This document shows, in pieces, positions 48,211 through 56,988 of a DNA stretch of 64,000 nt; position 1 is the first letter of the stretch; each line of letters starts with the position of its first letter. Source of the DNA: Donghicola sp041224595 (GTDB taxonomy: Bacteria; Pseudomonadota; Alphaproteobacteria; Rhodobacterales; Rhodobacteraceae). The DNA is taken from positions 41,925 to 105,924 of the forward strand of contig NZ_JBGFGN010000108.1 of NCBI RefSeq assembly GCF_041224595.1, read 5' to 3'. Both the position numbers and the translations under genes were made by a program. The notes beneath the pieces are model-generated. The model was not told where the DNA came from and searched no databases. It saw nothing but the letters and a program-made list of their open reading frames with translations.

Positions 48211-49988
48211 TCCGCACGCCTCTTCGCCCTCTGGCACGCATTCTCGAAGCCCGCGACAAAGGGGAAAACCCCGACGCGATCGAACGCGAGAATTTGCGGC
48301 TGCGGCACGAACAGATGCGGGACAAAATGCGGGGCCGTGCAGAAAGCCGTTTGCTGGTCATGGGCATTCTGTTCTTTTGCGGTTTCTTGATGGTTGGCAC
48401 GCGGATGGCGCTCTTGGCATCGACCGAGCCCGAAGAACCCCAAGCGACCGTCCGTGCCGCCCAAATCATCTCTCAGCGCTCTGATATCGTTGACCGTCAA
48501 GGACGCATTCTGGCGACCAATATGCAGACCAATCATCTGTACGCGCACCCGCAAGAGATGGTTGATCCGGTTCACACCGCGAACGAGTTGGTCAAAATTT
48601 TCCCCGATCTCGACAAAGACCGCCTGATGAAAGACTTCACGGGGAAGCGCAAATTCCTGTGGATTCGCCGACAGTTGAGTCCTGAACAGGTCCAAGCGGT
48701 TCATGATATCGGCGAGCCGGGTCTGAACTTTGGCCCGCGCGAAACCCGCCTTTACCCCAATGGCGCGATTGCGAGCCATATTTTGGGGGGTGCCTCTTAT
48801 GGTCGCGAGGGCGTGGCCTCGGCCGAAGTTGTGGGTGTCGCTGGTGTCGAAAAAGTGTTCGACGAGTTCCTGCGTGATCCTGCGCGGGGCAGCGAGCCTT
48901 TGCAGCTGTCGCTTGATCTGACCGTCCAAGCCGCCACTGAAAAGGTGATGGAAGGCGGGATGATGATCATGGATGCCAAGGGGGCCGCGGCTATTGTGAT
49001 GGATATCCATACCGGCGAGTTGGTTAGCCTTGTCAGTCTGCCTGATTTTGACCCCAACAACCGCCCGGTACCGCTGACCAAAGGGGCGGCAGGGGACAGC
49101 CCGCTGTTCAACCGCGCTGTACAGGGCGTTTACGAGCTGGGATCCACGTTCAAGCTGTTTGCGGCGGCTCAGGCATTGGAACTGGGTCTGGTGTCACCAG
49201 ACACCAAGCTGGACACCAAAGGCCCGCTACGTTGGGGCCGATTCCGCATCAGGGACTTCCACAACTACGGTCCGCAACTCAGTGTGACCGAGACTATTGT
49301 GAAGTCCTCGAATATCGGGACAGCGCGTCTGGCAATCATGATCGGGCAAGAGCGCCAGAAGGACTTCTTGAGCCAGCTTGGACTGCTCGAAGTGCCGCCA
49401 GTTGAAATTCTGGAAAGCCGAGGGGCGAAACCACTGACCCCGAAGAAGTGGTCGGAACTGTCTTCGCTCACCATCAGCTATGGTCACGGCTTGTCAGTCT
49501 CGCCTGTGCATTTGGCGGCGGCCTATGCCAGCGTACTGAACGGCGGCACCCGTGTCCGCCCAACACTTCTGAAGCAATCCGGCCCGCAGAAGGGCGAACG
49601 CGTGGTGTCCGAGCGGACCTCCGCTCAGGTGCGCTCCATGCTGCGCAAAGTGGTGACCGATGGCACCGCGAGCTTTGGCGAAGTGCCCGGTTATGCGGTT
49701 GCGGGCAAAACTGGCACCGCAGACAAGCCCAAGCCCACAGGGGGCTACTATAACGACAAAGTCATCGCGACCTTTGCCAGTGTCTTCCCGGCTCACGATC
49801 CCAAATATGTGGTCATTGTCACCTTGGACGAACCCGAAGACCGCATGGGCAAAGAACCGCGCCGTACCGCTGGTTGGACGGCTGTTCCCGTCGCAGCAGA
49901 GCTGATTGGCCGCATCGCGCCTCTCTTGGGGTTGCGACCCGACGTTGAACCCTCTGCCATAGGTGAGGTAACACTCGCCTCACATTGA
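48207..49988 (+). CDS. ftsI: Peptidoglycan transpeptidase FtsI (PBP3)
   Basis: A septal transpeptidase. The 593-residue class B penicillin-binding protein has a cytoplasmic tail and a membrane helix at about residues 48-68 (LLVMGILFFCGFLMVGTRMA). A pedestal domain starts at RSDIVDRQGRILATN. The transpeptidase domain has the active-site serine in GSTFKLF (SxxK), SSN in VKSSNIG, and KTGT in VAGKTGTADKP. Overlaps ftsL by 4 bp. murE follows with a short gap. Confidence 0.96.
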   Translation: MIRTPLRPLARILEARDKGENPDAIERENLRLRHEQMRDKMRGRAESRLLVMGILFFCGFLMVGTRMALLASTEPEEPQATVRAAQIISQRSDIVDRQGRILATNMQTNHLYAHPQEMVDPVHTANELVKIFPDLDKDRLMKDFTGKRKFLWIRRQLSPEQVQAVHDIGEPGLNFGPRETRLYPNGAIASHILGGASYGREGVASAEVVGVAGVEKVFDEFLRDPARGSEPLQLSLDLTVQAATEKVMEGGMMIMDAKGAAAIVMDIHTGELVSLVSLPDFDPNNRPVPLTKGAAGDSPLFNRAVQGVYELGSTFKLFAAAQALELGLVSPDTKLDTKGPLRWGRFRIRDFHNYGPQLSVTETIVKSSNIGTARLAIMIGQERQKDFLSQLGLLEVPPVEILESRGAKPLTPKKWSELSSLTISYGHGLSVSPVHLAAAYASVLNGGTRVRPTLLKQSGPQKGERVVSERTSAQVRSMLRKVVTDGTASFGEVPGYAVAGKTGTADKPKPTGGYYNDKVIATFASVFPAHDPKYVVIVTLDEPEDRMGKEPRRTAGWTAVPVAAELIGRIAPLLGLRPDVEPSAIGEVTLASH

Positions 49989-50012
49989 TTGGTCGAAAGG
50001 CATTTCAGGGTT

Positions 50013-51494
50013 ATGGATGTTGTTAAATCACTGGCACAGTTGGGATTGACCGCCCGAGGAGGCCAAGAAGCCCGTGTCACAGGGCTCACGGTGGACAGCC
50101 GCGCCGTCGCGGAAGGTCATCTTTTTGCAGCATTACCGGGGGCCAAGGTTCATGGCGCGCAGTTTGTGCCGGCCGCTTTGGACGCAGGAGCCTCGGCGAT
50201 CCTGACGGATGCGGCTGGCGCGGACCTCTGCGAAGCTGCCGTCCGCGAGGCTGGCGCCGCGCTGATCATCGCCGCAGAGCCGCGGGCTGCCCTGTCTTAT
50301 GCCGCCGCGCTGTGGTTCGGCAAACAGCCCGAAACGATTGTTGCTGTGACAGGGACCAATGGCAAAACCTCGGTCTCTTCTTTCACACGTCAGATTTGGC
50401 AGGCCTTGGGCGTGCCGGCGGTGAACCTTGGGACGACCGGCGTCGAAGGCGATTGGGAATACCCCCTGAACCACACCACGCCAGAGCCGATCACCCTACA
50501 TCGAGCCTTGGCCGCCGCCGCACACGAAGGCATCACCCACACTGCCATGGAGGCTAGCAGCCATGGTCTGGACCAGCGTCGCCTTGATGCAGTGCACCTA
50601 AAGGCCGCCGGTTTCACGAATTTCACCCAAGACCATCTGGATTATCACCACACCTTTGAAGAGTATTTCGCCGCCAAAGCGGGGTTGTTTGACCGCATTT
50701 TGCCGGACGAAGGAACCGCTGTGCTGAACATCGATGACCCCAAGGTCGCAGAGCTGGCAGAGCGTATGCTGGATGATGGCCGCTGTGTGATCACGGTTGG
50801 GCGGCACGAGGATGCGGACCTCCAAATCACGGCACAGCGTTTTGACGGCACGGGCCAAGAGCTGCGGCTGAGCTATGACCATCAGGTTGCTCTGGTCCGC
50901 TTGAACCTGATCGGCGGCTTTCAGGCCGAAAACGTGCTGATTGCGGCGGGGCTGGTCATGGCCACTGGGGTCGGGTTTCAGGATGTCAGCAACGCGCTGC
51001 CGCGCCTGACCACTGTGCGCGGCCGGATGCAGTTGGCGGCCACTCGAGACAATACGGCATCAGTCTTTGTGGATTACGCACACACCCCCGATGCGGTGGC
51101 CAAGGCTTTGGCAGCCATGCGCCCTCATGTCATGGGGCGGGTTGTGGCGATCATCGGGGCTGGTGGCGACCGTGATAAAACCAAGCGCCCCTTGATGGGC
51201 GAAGCGGCGGCCAAGAATGCGGATGTTGTCTTTGTCACCGATGATAACCCCCGCAGCGAAGACCCCGCCACCATCCGCGCCGAAGTCATGGCCGGTTGCC
51301 CGAATGCGATCGAAGTCGGTGACCGCGCCGAAGCGATTTTGCGGGCGGTCGATATGCTCCAACCCGGCGATGCCCTGCTGATCGCAGGCAAGGGCCACGA
51401 GCGGGGGCAGATTGTGGGCGATGTGACCTATCCCTTTGACGACGTTGAACAAGCCAGTCTCGCCGTGTCAGTGCTGGATGGGAAAATGGTATGA
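50013..51494 (+). CDS. murE: UDP-MurNAc-L-Ala-D-Glu:meso-DAP ligase
   Basis: It adds the third residue to the peptidoglycan stem peptide. The 493-residue product has the Mur ligase ATP motif VAVTGTNGKTSVSSFTRQIW, EASSHGLDQRRLD and FVDYAHTPDAVAKALAA. DDNPRSEDPATI carries DNPR, the mark of meso-diaminopimelate (not lysine) specificity. I preferred the ATG at 50013 to the TTG at 49989, which follows the ftsI stop directly; the RBS is weak for both. Its stop overlaps the murF start. Confidence 0.95.
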   Translation: MDVVKSLAQLGLTARGGQEARVTGLTVDSRAVAEGHLFAALPGAKVHGAQFVPAALDAGASAILTDAAGADLCEAAVREAGAALIIAAEPRAALSYAAALWFGKQPETIVAVTGTNGKTSVSSFTRQIWQALGVPAVNLGTTGVEGDWEYPLNHTTPEPITLHRALAAAAHEGITHTAMEASSHGLDQRRLDAVHLKAAGFTNFTQDHLDYHHTFEEYFAAKAGLFDRILPDEGTAVLNIDDPKVAELAERMLDDGRCVITVGRHEDADLQITAQRFDGTGQELRLSYDHQVALVRLNLIGGFQAENVLIAAGLVMATGVGFQDVSNALPRLTTVRGRMQLAATRDNTASVFVDYAHTPDAVAKALAAMRPHVMGRVVAIIGAGGDRDKTKRPLMGEAAAKNADVVFVTDDNPRSEDPATIRAEVMAGCPNAIEVGDRAEAILRAVDMLQPGDALLIAGKGHERGQIVGDVTYPFDDVEQASLAVSVLDGKMV

Positions 51495-52948
51495 GTATGA
51501 CAGCGCCTCTCTGGACCTCTGACGACGCTGCTGCGGCTACTGGCGGGCGGGCTACAATGCCGTTCACCGTGGAGGGCGTATCGATCGACACCCGCACCCT
51601 GAAACGCGGCGACTTGTTCGTGGCGCTCAAGGCAGCGCGCGACGGTCACGATTTCGTCGGCCAAGCTTTGGCCAACGGGGCGGGCGCGGCGCTTGTGACC
51701 CATGTGCCAGAGGGCGTGGCCGAGGATGCGCCGCTTTTGATCGTAGACGATGTGCTGACCGCCTTGGAAGACTTGGGCAAAGCGGCTCGTGCTCGTACCA
51801 AGGCGCGTGTGGTGGGCGTGACCGGATCGGTGGGCAAAACCTCGACCAAGGAAATGCTGCGCACGGTTCTGGCGGGGCAGGGCAAGGTGCACGCGGCCGA
51901 GGCCAGCTATAACAACCACTGGGGCGTGCCTCTGACGCTGGCGCGGATGCCTGCGGACAGCGACTTTGCCGTGATCGAGATCGGCATGAGCAACCCCGGT
52001 GAAATTGCGCCACTGGCCAAGATGGCGCGCCCTCATGCGGTGGTTGTGACCATCGTGGCCCCATCGCACTTGGCTGCGTTCGAAAGCCTTGAGGGAATCG
52101 CCCACGAGAAAGCCTCGATCATCGAGGGGCTGGAACCGGGCGGTACGGCGATCCTGAACGGCGATCTGCCGACCTCTGATATTCTGGTGACCAAGGCCAA
52201 GGAAGCTGGCGCGGTTCTGCGGACATTTGGCGAAAGCAGGGGCTGCTTCGCGCGCCTTCTGGATGTGCAATATGCGGACGAGACGACCGTGGCGACGGCC
52301 CGCACATGGCGCACGCCGGTGCTGTACAAGGTGCACGCGCCGGGGCGGCATTTCGCTATGAACGCGCTGTCGGTGCTGACGCTGGTGCAGAACTGGAAGC
52401 TGGACCGCGCGGTGGCGCTGTCCGATCTGGCGCGCTGGCAGCCTGTCCAAGGGCGAGGCGCGCGCGAGCCGATCCATCTGGACCCGGTAGATACGCGACA
52501 AGTCTTTGACTTGATTGATGAAAGTTACAACGCGAACCCCGCGTCTTTGGGTGCCGCGCTCGAAGTTCTGGCAACAGCCTCCACCCAAAACGACGTGGGC
52601 CGCTTTAGCAAGGGACGCAAAATCGCGATCCTTGGGGATATGGGCGAACTGGGGGTCACAGCCGAAGCTCTGCACGAGGGCATCGCCGATCTGCCCACCA
52701 TAGAGGATGTGGACAAGGTGCATTGCGTCGGGCCCCTGATGCGCCACCTGTGGGAGGCGCTGCCGCCCACGCAGCAGGGGTTGCACACCAATACCGCCGA
52801 CAAGATGGCCGACAAAGTTAGAAGCCTCGTGGATGCAGGCGACGTGGTGATGGTCAAAGGCTCGAATAGCATGCGTCTCAGGCTCGTAGTTGACGCGCTG
52901 AAAAAACTGGGCCATCCCGCCGCCCAACCAGATCAAGAGGACTCCTGA
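51491..52948 (+). CDS. murF: UDP-MurNAc-tripeptide:D-Ala-D-Ala ligase
   Basis: It adds D-Ala-D-Ala to complete the pentapeptide. The 485-residue product begins MSMTAPLWTSDDAAAATGGR. It contains GVSIDTRTLKRGDLFVALKA, the P-loop VGVTGSVGKTSTKEMLRTVL, EIGMSNPGEI, DESYNANPASLGAAL and KGSNSMRLRLVVDAL. It overlaps murE by 4 bp (ATGA) and mraY by 1 bp. Confidence 0.96.
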   Translation: MSMTAPLWTSDDAAAATGGRATMPFTVEGVSIDTRTLKRGDLFVALKAARDGHDFVGQALANGAGAALVTHVPEGVAEDAPLLIVDDVLTALEDLGKAARARTKARVVGVTGSVGKTSTKEMLRTVLAGQGKVHAAEASYNNHWGVPLTLARMPADSDFAVIEIGMSNPGEIAPLAKMARPHAVVVTIVAPSHLAAFESLEGIAHEKASIIEGLEPGGTAILNGDLPTSDILVTKAKEAGAVLRTFGESRGCFARLLDVQYADETTVATARTWRTPVLYKVHAPGRHFAMNALSVLTLVQNWKLDRAVALSDLARWQPVQGRGAREPIHLDPVDTRQVFDLIDESYNANPASLGAALEVLATASTQNDVGRFSKGRKIAILGDMGELGVTAEALHEGIADLPTIEDVDKVHCVGPLMRHLWEALPPTQQGLHTNTADKMADKVRSLVDAGDVVMVKGSNSMRLRLVVDALKKLGHPAAQPDQEDS

Positions 52949-54030
52949 TGCTGTATTGGCTTACCTTGCTGTCGGATGGCGGCGATTTTTTTAACTTGTT
53001 CCGTTATATCACTTTCCGCGCCGGTATGGCTTTTGCGACCGCGCTGATTTTTGGTTTTGTGTTTGGCCAACCTCTGATCAACGTCCTGCGCAAGCGTCAG
53101 GGCAAAGGTCAGCCGATCCGCGATGACGGCCCCGAGGGGCACTTTTCCAAGGCCGGTACGCCGACCATGGGCGGTCTGCTGATTGTGGGCGCGCTGCTGT
53201 TTTCGACCCTGCTTTGGGCGCGTTTGGACAATGCGTTCGTGTGGATCGTGCTGTTCGTCACCATGGGCTTTGGTCTGATTGGCTTTGCCGATGATTACGC
53301 CAAGGTCAGTAAACAGAATACAAACGGGGTGCCCGGCAAGGTCCGCTTGGGCCTTGGGTTTCTGATCGCGCTGATCGCGTCGGTCTGGGCCAGCTACTAT
53401 CACCCCGCGGAATTGACCAACCAGCTGGCGCTGCCGGTGTTTAAGAATACCCTTATAAACTTGGGCTATTTCTTTATCCCGTTCGCGATGATCGTGATCG
53501 TGGGGTCGGCCAATGCGGTGAACCTGACGGACGGTCTGGACGGTCTGGCGATCATGCCGGTGATGATCGCAGCGGGCACGTTGGGCGTGATTGCCTATGC
53601 GGTGGGCCGTGTCGACTTTACCGAATACCTAGAGGTGCACTACGTGCCCGGCACCGGTGAAATCCTCATATTTGTCATGGGGTTGATCGGCGGCGGCCTT
53701 GGGTTCCTGTGGTATAACGCTCCGCCTGCGGCTGTGTTCATGGGCGATACAGGCTCGCTGGCTTTGGGCGGTGCGCTGGGTGCCATCGCGGTGTCCACCA
53801 AGCACGAGATTGTTCTGGCGATCGTGGGTGGCCTGTTCGTGGTCGAGGCGTTGTCGGTGATCATTCAGGTCTTGTATTTCAAGCGCACGGGCAAGCGGGT
53901 GTTCCTGATGGCCCCCATTCACCACCACTATGAAAAGAAGGGCTGGGCCGAACCGCAGATCGTGATCCGGTTCTGGATCATCGCCCTGATCCTGGCCATG
54001 ATCGGTCTGGCGACGCTCAAGGTTCGCTAA
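52948..54030 (+). CDS. mraY: Phospho-N-acetylmuramoyl-pentapeptide transferase
   Basis: It forms lipid I in the inner membrane. The 360-residue product has about 10 membrane helices and the family motifs KAGTPTMGGLLIVGA, FADDYAKVSKQNTNG (catalytic DD), SANAVNLTDGLDGLA, FMGDTGSLALGGALG and MAPIHHHYEKKGWAE (HHH). The start overlaps the murF stop. A terminator lies 53 bp after the stop, before murD. Confidence 0.97.
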   Translation: MLYWLTLLSDGGDFFNLFRYITFRAGMAFATALIFGFVFGQPLINVLRKRQGKGQPIRDDGPEGHFSKAGTPTMGGLLIVGALLFSTLLWARLDNAFVWIVLFVTMGFGLIGFADDYAKVSKQNTNGVPGKVRLGLGFLIALIASVWASYYHPAELTNQLALPVFKNTLINLGYFFIPFAMIVIVGSANAVNLTDGLDGLAIMPVMIAAGTLGVIAYAVGRVDFTEYLEVHYVPGTGEILIFVMGLIGGGLGFLWYNAPPAAVFMGDTGSLALGGALGAIAVSTKHEIVLAIVGGLFVVEALSVIIQVLYFKRTGKRVFLMAPIHHHYEKKGWAEPQIVIRFWIIALILAMIGLATLKVR

Positions 54031-54082
54031 AAATAACGTCTGGCCTGCGTATGGTTTACGTATGGCGCACGTACTGACATCG

Positions 54083-54115
54083 CGCCCCCTCTGGACCGGA
54101 GGGGGCGTTTTCGTT
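54083..54115 (+). terminator. Internal terminator between mraY and murD
   Basis: CGCCCCCTC (54083-54091) pairs with GAGGGGGCG (54099-54107), followed by TTTTCGTT. Confidence 0.85.
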
Positions 54116-54150
54116 AGCGGTGGAGCGAACGGATAAACGAGGTGTTCACG

Positions 54151-55557
54151 ATGATCCCTGTGCGCGGTGTAGACGGTCAGACAATTGCGGTTCTAGGCTT
54201 GGGACGGTCGGGGATGACCGCCGCCAAGGCCCTCCGCGAAGGCGGGGCCACGGTGCTGGTTTGGGACGACAACGACGCCGCCCGCGAAGGGGCCGAGACC
54301 GAGGGGTTCGAGGTCCGGCAGTTCACCAAGCAGGGCGGCTTTGATGGGGTCGATCTGCTGATCGTCAGCCCAGGGATTCCGCATCTGTACCCGACCCCGA
54401 ACAAAGTGATCGCGGCGGCCATGGCAGCCATGGTCCCGGTGGACAATGACATCGGGCTGTTCTTCCGATCACTTGCCTTGGACGGGTGGGAGGACCTGGA
54501 CACGCCGCCCCGCGTGGTGGCGGTGACAGGCTCGAACGGGAAATCGACCACCAGCGCGCTGATCCATCACATCCTGACCAACGCGGGCAAACCCGCGCAG
54601 CTGGCGGGCAATATCGGGCGCGGGGTTCTGGATATCGATCCGCCGGAGGATGGCGAAGTCATTGTGCTGGAGCTGTCCAGCTACCAGACCGACCTGGCGC
54701 GGGCTTTGACGCCGGATATCGCGGTGTTCACCAACCTGTCGCCCGATCATCTGGACCGCCACGGCGGTCTGGGGGGCTATTTCGCGGCCAAGCGTCGGCT
54801 GTTCGCCGAGGGAGGACCGGACCGCGCTGTGGTGGGGGTGGATGAACCCGAAGGGCTGTATCTGGCGAACCAGCTGTCCACTGGACCGACCGATGATCGG
54901 GTGATCCGAATTTCCTCGGGGCAGAAGCTGTCGGGGCCGGGGTGGTTTGTGTTCGCTCGCAAAGGGTTCCTGACCGAATGGCGCAAGAACCGTCAGGTCG
55001 CCAGCATCGATTTGCGCGAGGTCGCTGGACTGCCGGGCGCGCACAATCACCAGAACGCCTGCGCGGCCTATTCGGTGTGCCGCTCGTTGGGGCTGGCGCC
55101 GCGTGTGATTGAAGAGGGGTTCAAGACCTATGGCGGCTTGCCCCATCGCTCGCAGGTGCTGGGGGAAAAGGACGGGGTCAAATTCGTCAACGACTCCAAG
55201 GCGACCAATGTGGACGCGGCGGCCAAGGCTTTGGGCGCGTTCCCCAAGGTGCGCTGGATCTGCGGCGGGCTAGAGAAAGAGGGCGGCTTGGGCGGTCTGA
55301 CGGACCAGTTCGGCCATGTCGTCAAAGCCTATGTCATCGGGCGCGAGGCGGCAGAGTTCGCCCTGAAGCTGGACGGCGTGGACAAGGAAATCTGCACCAC
55401 GATGGACGTAGCTGTGGCCAAAGCCGCCGCCGAGGCCGAAGCGGGCGAGGTCGTGCTGCTGGCCCCTGCGTGCGCGAGTTTCGATCAGTACAACAGCTTT
55501 GAAAAACGCGGCGAGGATTTCGCCGCGCAGGTCCTGAAGGTGTTGGGTCAGGACTGA
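54151..55557 (+). CDS. murD: UDP-MurNAc-L-alanine:D-glutamate ligase
   Basis: It adds D-Glu to UDP-MurNAc-L-Ala. The 468-residue product begins MIPVRGVDGQTIAVLGLGRS. It shows VVAVTGSNGKSTTSALIHHI (ATP), LELSSYQTDLARALTPDIAV, FTNLSPDHLDRHGG and FVNDSKATNVDAAAKALGAF. GAGG (54139-54142) lies 8 nt before the ATG at 54151, which is better than the GTG at 54142. It follows the mraY terminator and probably uses its own promoter. Its end overlaps the convergent gene by 10 bp. Confidence 0.95.
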   Translation: MIPVRGVDGQTIAVLGLGRSGMTAAKALREGGATVLVWDDNDAAREGAETEGFEVRQFTKQGGFDGVDLLIVSPGIPHLYPTPNKVIAAAMAAMVPVDNDIGLFFRSLALDGWEDLDTPPRVVAVTGSNGKSTTSALIHHILTNAGKPAQLAGNIGRGVLDIDPPEDGEVIVLELSSYQTDLARALTPDIAVFTNLSPDHLDRHGGLGGYFAAKRRLFAEGGPDRAVVGVDEPEGLYLANQLSTGPTDDRVIRISSGQKLSGPGWFVFARKGFLTEWRKNRQVASIDLREVAGLPGAHNHQNACAAYSVCRSLGLAPRVIEEGFKTYGGLPHRSQVLGEKDGVKFVNDSKATNVDAAAKALGAFPKVRWICGGLEKEGGLGGLTDQFGHVVKAYVIGREAAEFALKLDGVDKEICTTMDVAVAKAAAEAEAGEVVLLAPACASFDQYNSFEKRGEDFAAQVLKVLGQD

Positions 55558-56234
55558 CGGCGATAGGCGGCCAGAAGCCCGTTTTTCACCGCTTCAAAGT
55601 GGACGACGCCGACTTGGGCCGGCACTTCGGTTAGGCCCAAGAGGCGCGCAACGGCAAAACGGTGCATACCGCCGCCAGACCGGATGGCACGGCCATTGCG
55701 GTCGATGTGGACAAAGATGCCCCCATGCTCGCGCCGGAAGTAGTCGGGCAACGCATTCTTGGGCAGCAGTTTGCCGGTGCGGCTGGCCTCGTCATACAGG
55801 CGGTCCATGCGTTCATAGCGGGCGCGCAGCTCGTCGACGCTGTGGCATTCGTCCACCATGCCCTTTTCCGCGATGTCGCGCGACAGCTTGGCAAAGAGAG
55901 CGGTCTGCTCCCACGGGACGCCTTCGAGAAAGTGCTGCTGGATTGCCTCTTCTTTGATGTTGCCGGTCAGAGGGGCGACGCTGAGGTCCCAATCGCCGGT
56001 TGCTATATGGCCGCTGTGCGATCTGCGGAATCGCGGCGCGCCTTGATTGGGGTTGGGAATGTAACGGTGCGTGACCGCGCGCGGGTCGATATAGATCAAC
56101 TCGTCGCTTAGGGGCGCTGCCTTGCCAAAAGCGAGGCGGTTGCGCACGTCACGCAGGGCTTTGCGCGGAACCTGCGCACGGATTGCACGGACCAGATTCT
56201 GCGGCTGGAGCGGAGGATGGAGGGCAAGGGGCAT
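55548..56234 (-). CDS. ParB/Srx-fold-like protein of unknown function
   Basis: The product (228 residues from the ATG at 56234; 239 if the GTG at 56267 is used) begins MPLALHPPLQPQNLVRAIRA. Its C-terminal part contains GGIFVHIDRNGRAIRSGGGM followed by HRFAVARLLGLTEVPAQVGV, which resembles the G.HR..A....G...vpv segment of ParB-type domains. No catalytic function can be stated. A 16-bp inverted repeat lies just upstream of the ATG. It converges on murD with a 10-bp overlap of 3' ends. Confidence 0.7.
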   Translation of the reverse strand: MPLALHPPLQPQNLVRAIRAQVPRKALRDVRNRLAFGKAAPLSDELIYIDPRAVTHRYIPNPNQGAPRFRRSHSGHIATGDWDLSVAPLTGNIKEEAIQQHFLEGVPWEQTALFAKLSRDIAEKGMVDECHSVDELRARYERMDRLYDEASRTGKLLPKNALPDYFRREHGGIFVHIDRNGRAIRSGGGMHRFAVARLLGLTEVPAQVGVVHFEAVKNGLLAAYRRQS

Positions 56235-56565
56235 CGCTTGAGACCTGAACTGAACTGGACAGTTCACTAAAATAGGTCCCTTTGCACCCGCAGAAAAGTG
56301 CAGATACGCACATAGGCGTCATGATCCTGATACATAACTGTCACATATATGTTACCTGCGGAATATGTGGGCGGATTTGGTTGTCACGTGAAACCGAGAC
56401 GCGCCTGTGTCATCTAGGGGTACGGGGGGCAAAGGGCCTTAGACGCGTGGTTTTGCCTTGCTTATTTGCAGGTGGGCGAGGGTCATAGATGCGAAGGGGA
56501 TTGAAGAATTGTACTGCGCCACGTCCTGCGGGCAGGTGCGTTGGGGCCCTGACGGGTTAGCCTGA
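56235..56565. other. Intergenic region without a recognised gene
   Basis: 331 bp. Apart from the inverted repeat at 56251-56266 nothing clear is seen; a 68-codon ORF at 56282-56488 has no RBS or recognisable sequence. Confidence 0.5.
56251..56266. promoter_or_regulatory. 16-bp inverted repeat upstream of the ParB-like gene
   Basis: TGAACTG-GA-CAGTTCA: two perfect 7-bp arms with a 2-bp centre, of the kind bound by TetR-family dimers. It lies 17 bp before the ATG at 56234. Confidence 0.45.
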
Positions 56566-56988
56566 TTACGCTTTGATGAATTTTAGAACGCCGGCGACTC
56601 GCGATGTCCCTTGGGCGTCCGCAGGGTGGTGTTGGCCGTCTGAAACCGGAACTTCGGGAAAATCAAAGGGGCTGAGCCCTTCGATACACGCTGCGTTCAC
56701 CCCGTATTCATTGGGGTTCGAGCGGCGCTGGTGGTGGGTGTAGATGCCACAATGCTTGCAGAAGTAGTGCTGCGCCGTGCCGGTGTTGAAGGTGTAGAGG
56801 GTCAGATCCTCGGCGCCTACGGTGATGGTGATCCCAGCCAGTGGGGCGGTCAGAGCGACGGCACCGCGCATGGCGCAAAAGGAGCAGTCGCAGCGGCGGG
56901 CGGTGTTGAGGCCGTTCGTCAGCTGGACCGTGAACCGCACGGCGCCGCAATGACAGCGGGCGCGGAGCGGTTCGGACCAGTCAGCCAC
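56566..56988 (-). CDS. GFA-family protein (glutathione-dependent formaldehyde-activating enzyme/CENP-V fold)
   Basis: The 140-residue product binds zinc through CHCGAVRF (residues 13-15 region), CDCSFC (near residue 34-38) and CKHCG (near residue 77-80), the GFA arrangement. Family members include the Gfa enzyme forming S-hydroxymethylglutathione, but most have unknown substrates. It overlaps the 3' end of moaA by 8 bp on the same strand, which suggests co-transcription. Confidence 0.88.
   Translation of the reverse strand: MADWSEPLRARCHCGAVRFTVQLTNGLNTARRCDCSFCAMRGAVALTAPLAGITITVGAEDLTLYTFNTGTAQHYFCKHCGIYTHHQRRSNPNEYGVNAACIEGLSPFDFPEVPVSDGQHHPADAQGTSRVAGVLKFIKA

Noticed and set aside
56282..56488. 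68-codon ORF
   Set aside because: No RBS, no recognisable sequence, and cysteine- and arginine-rich composition typical of chance ORFs.
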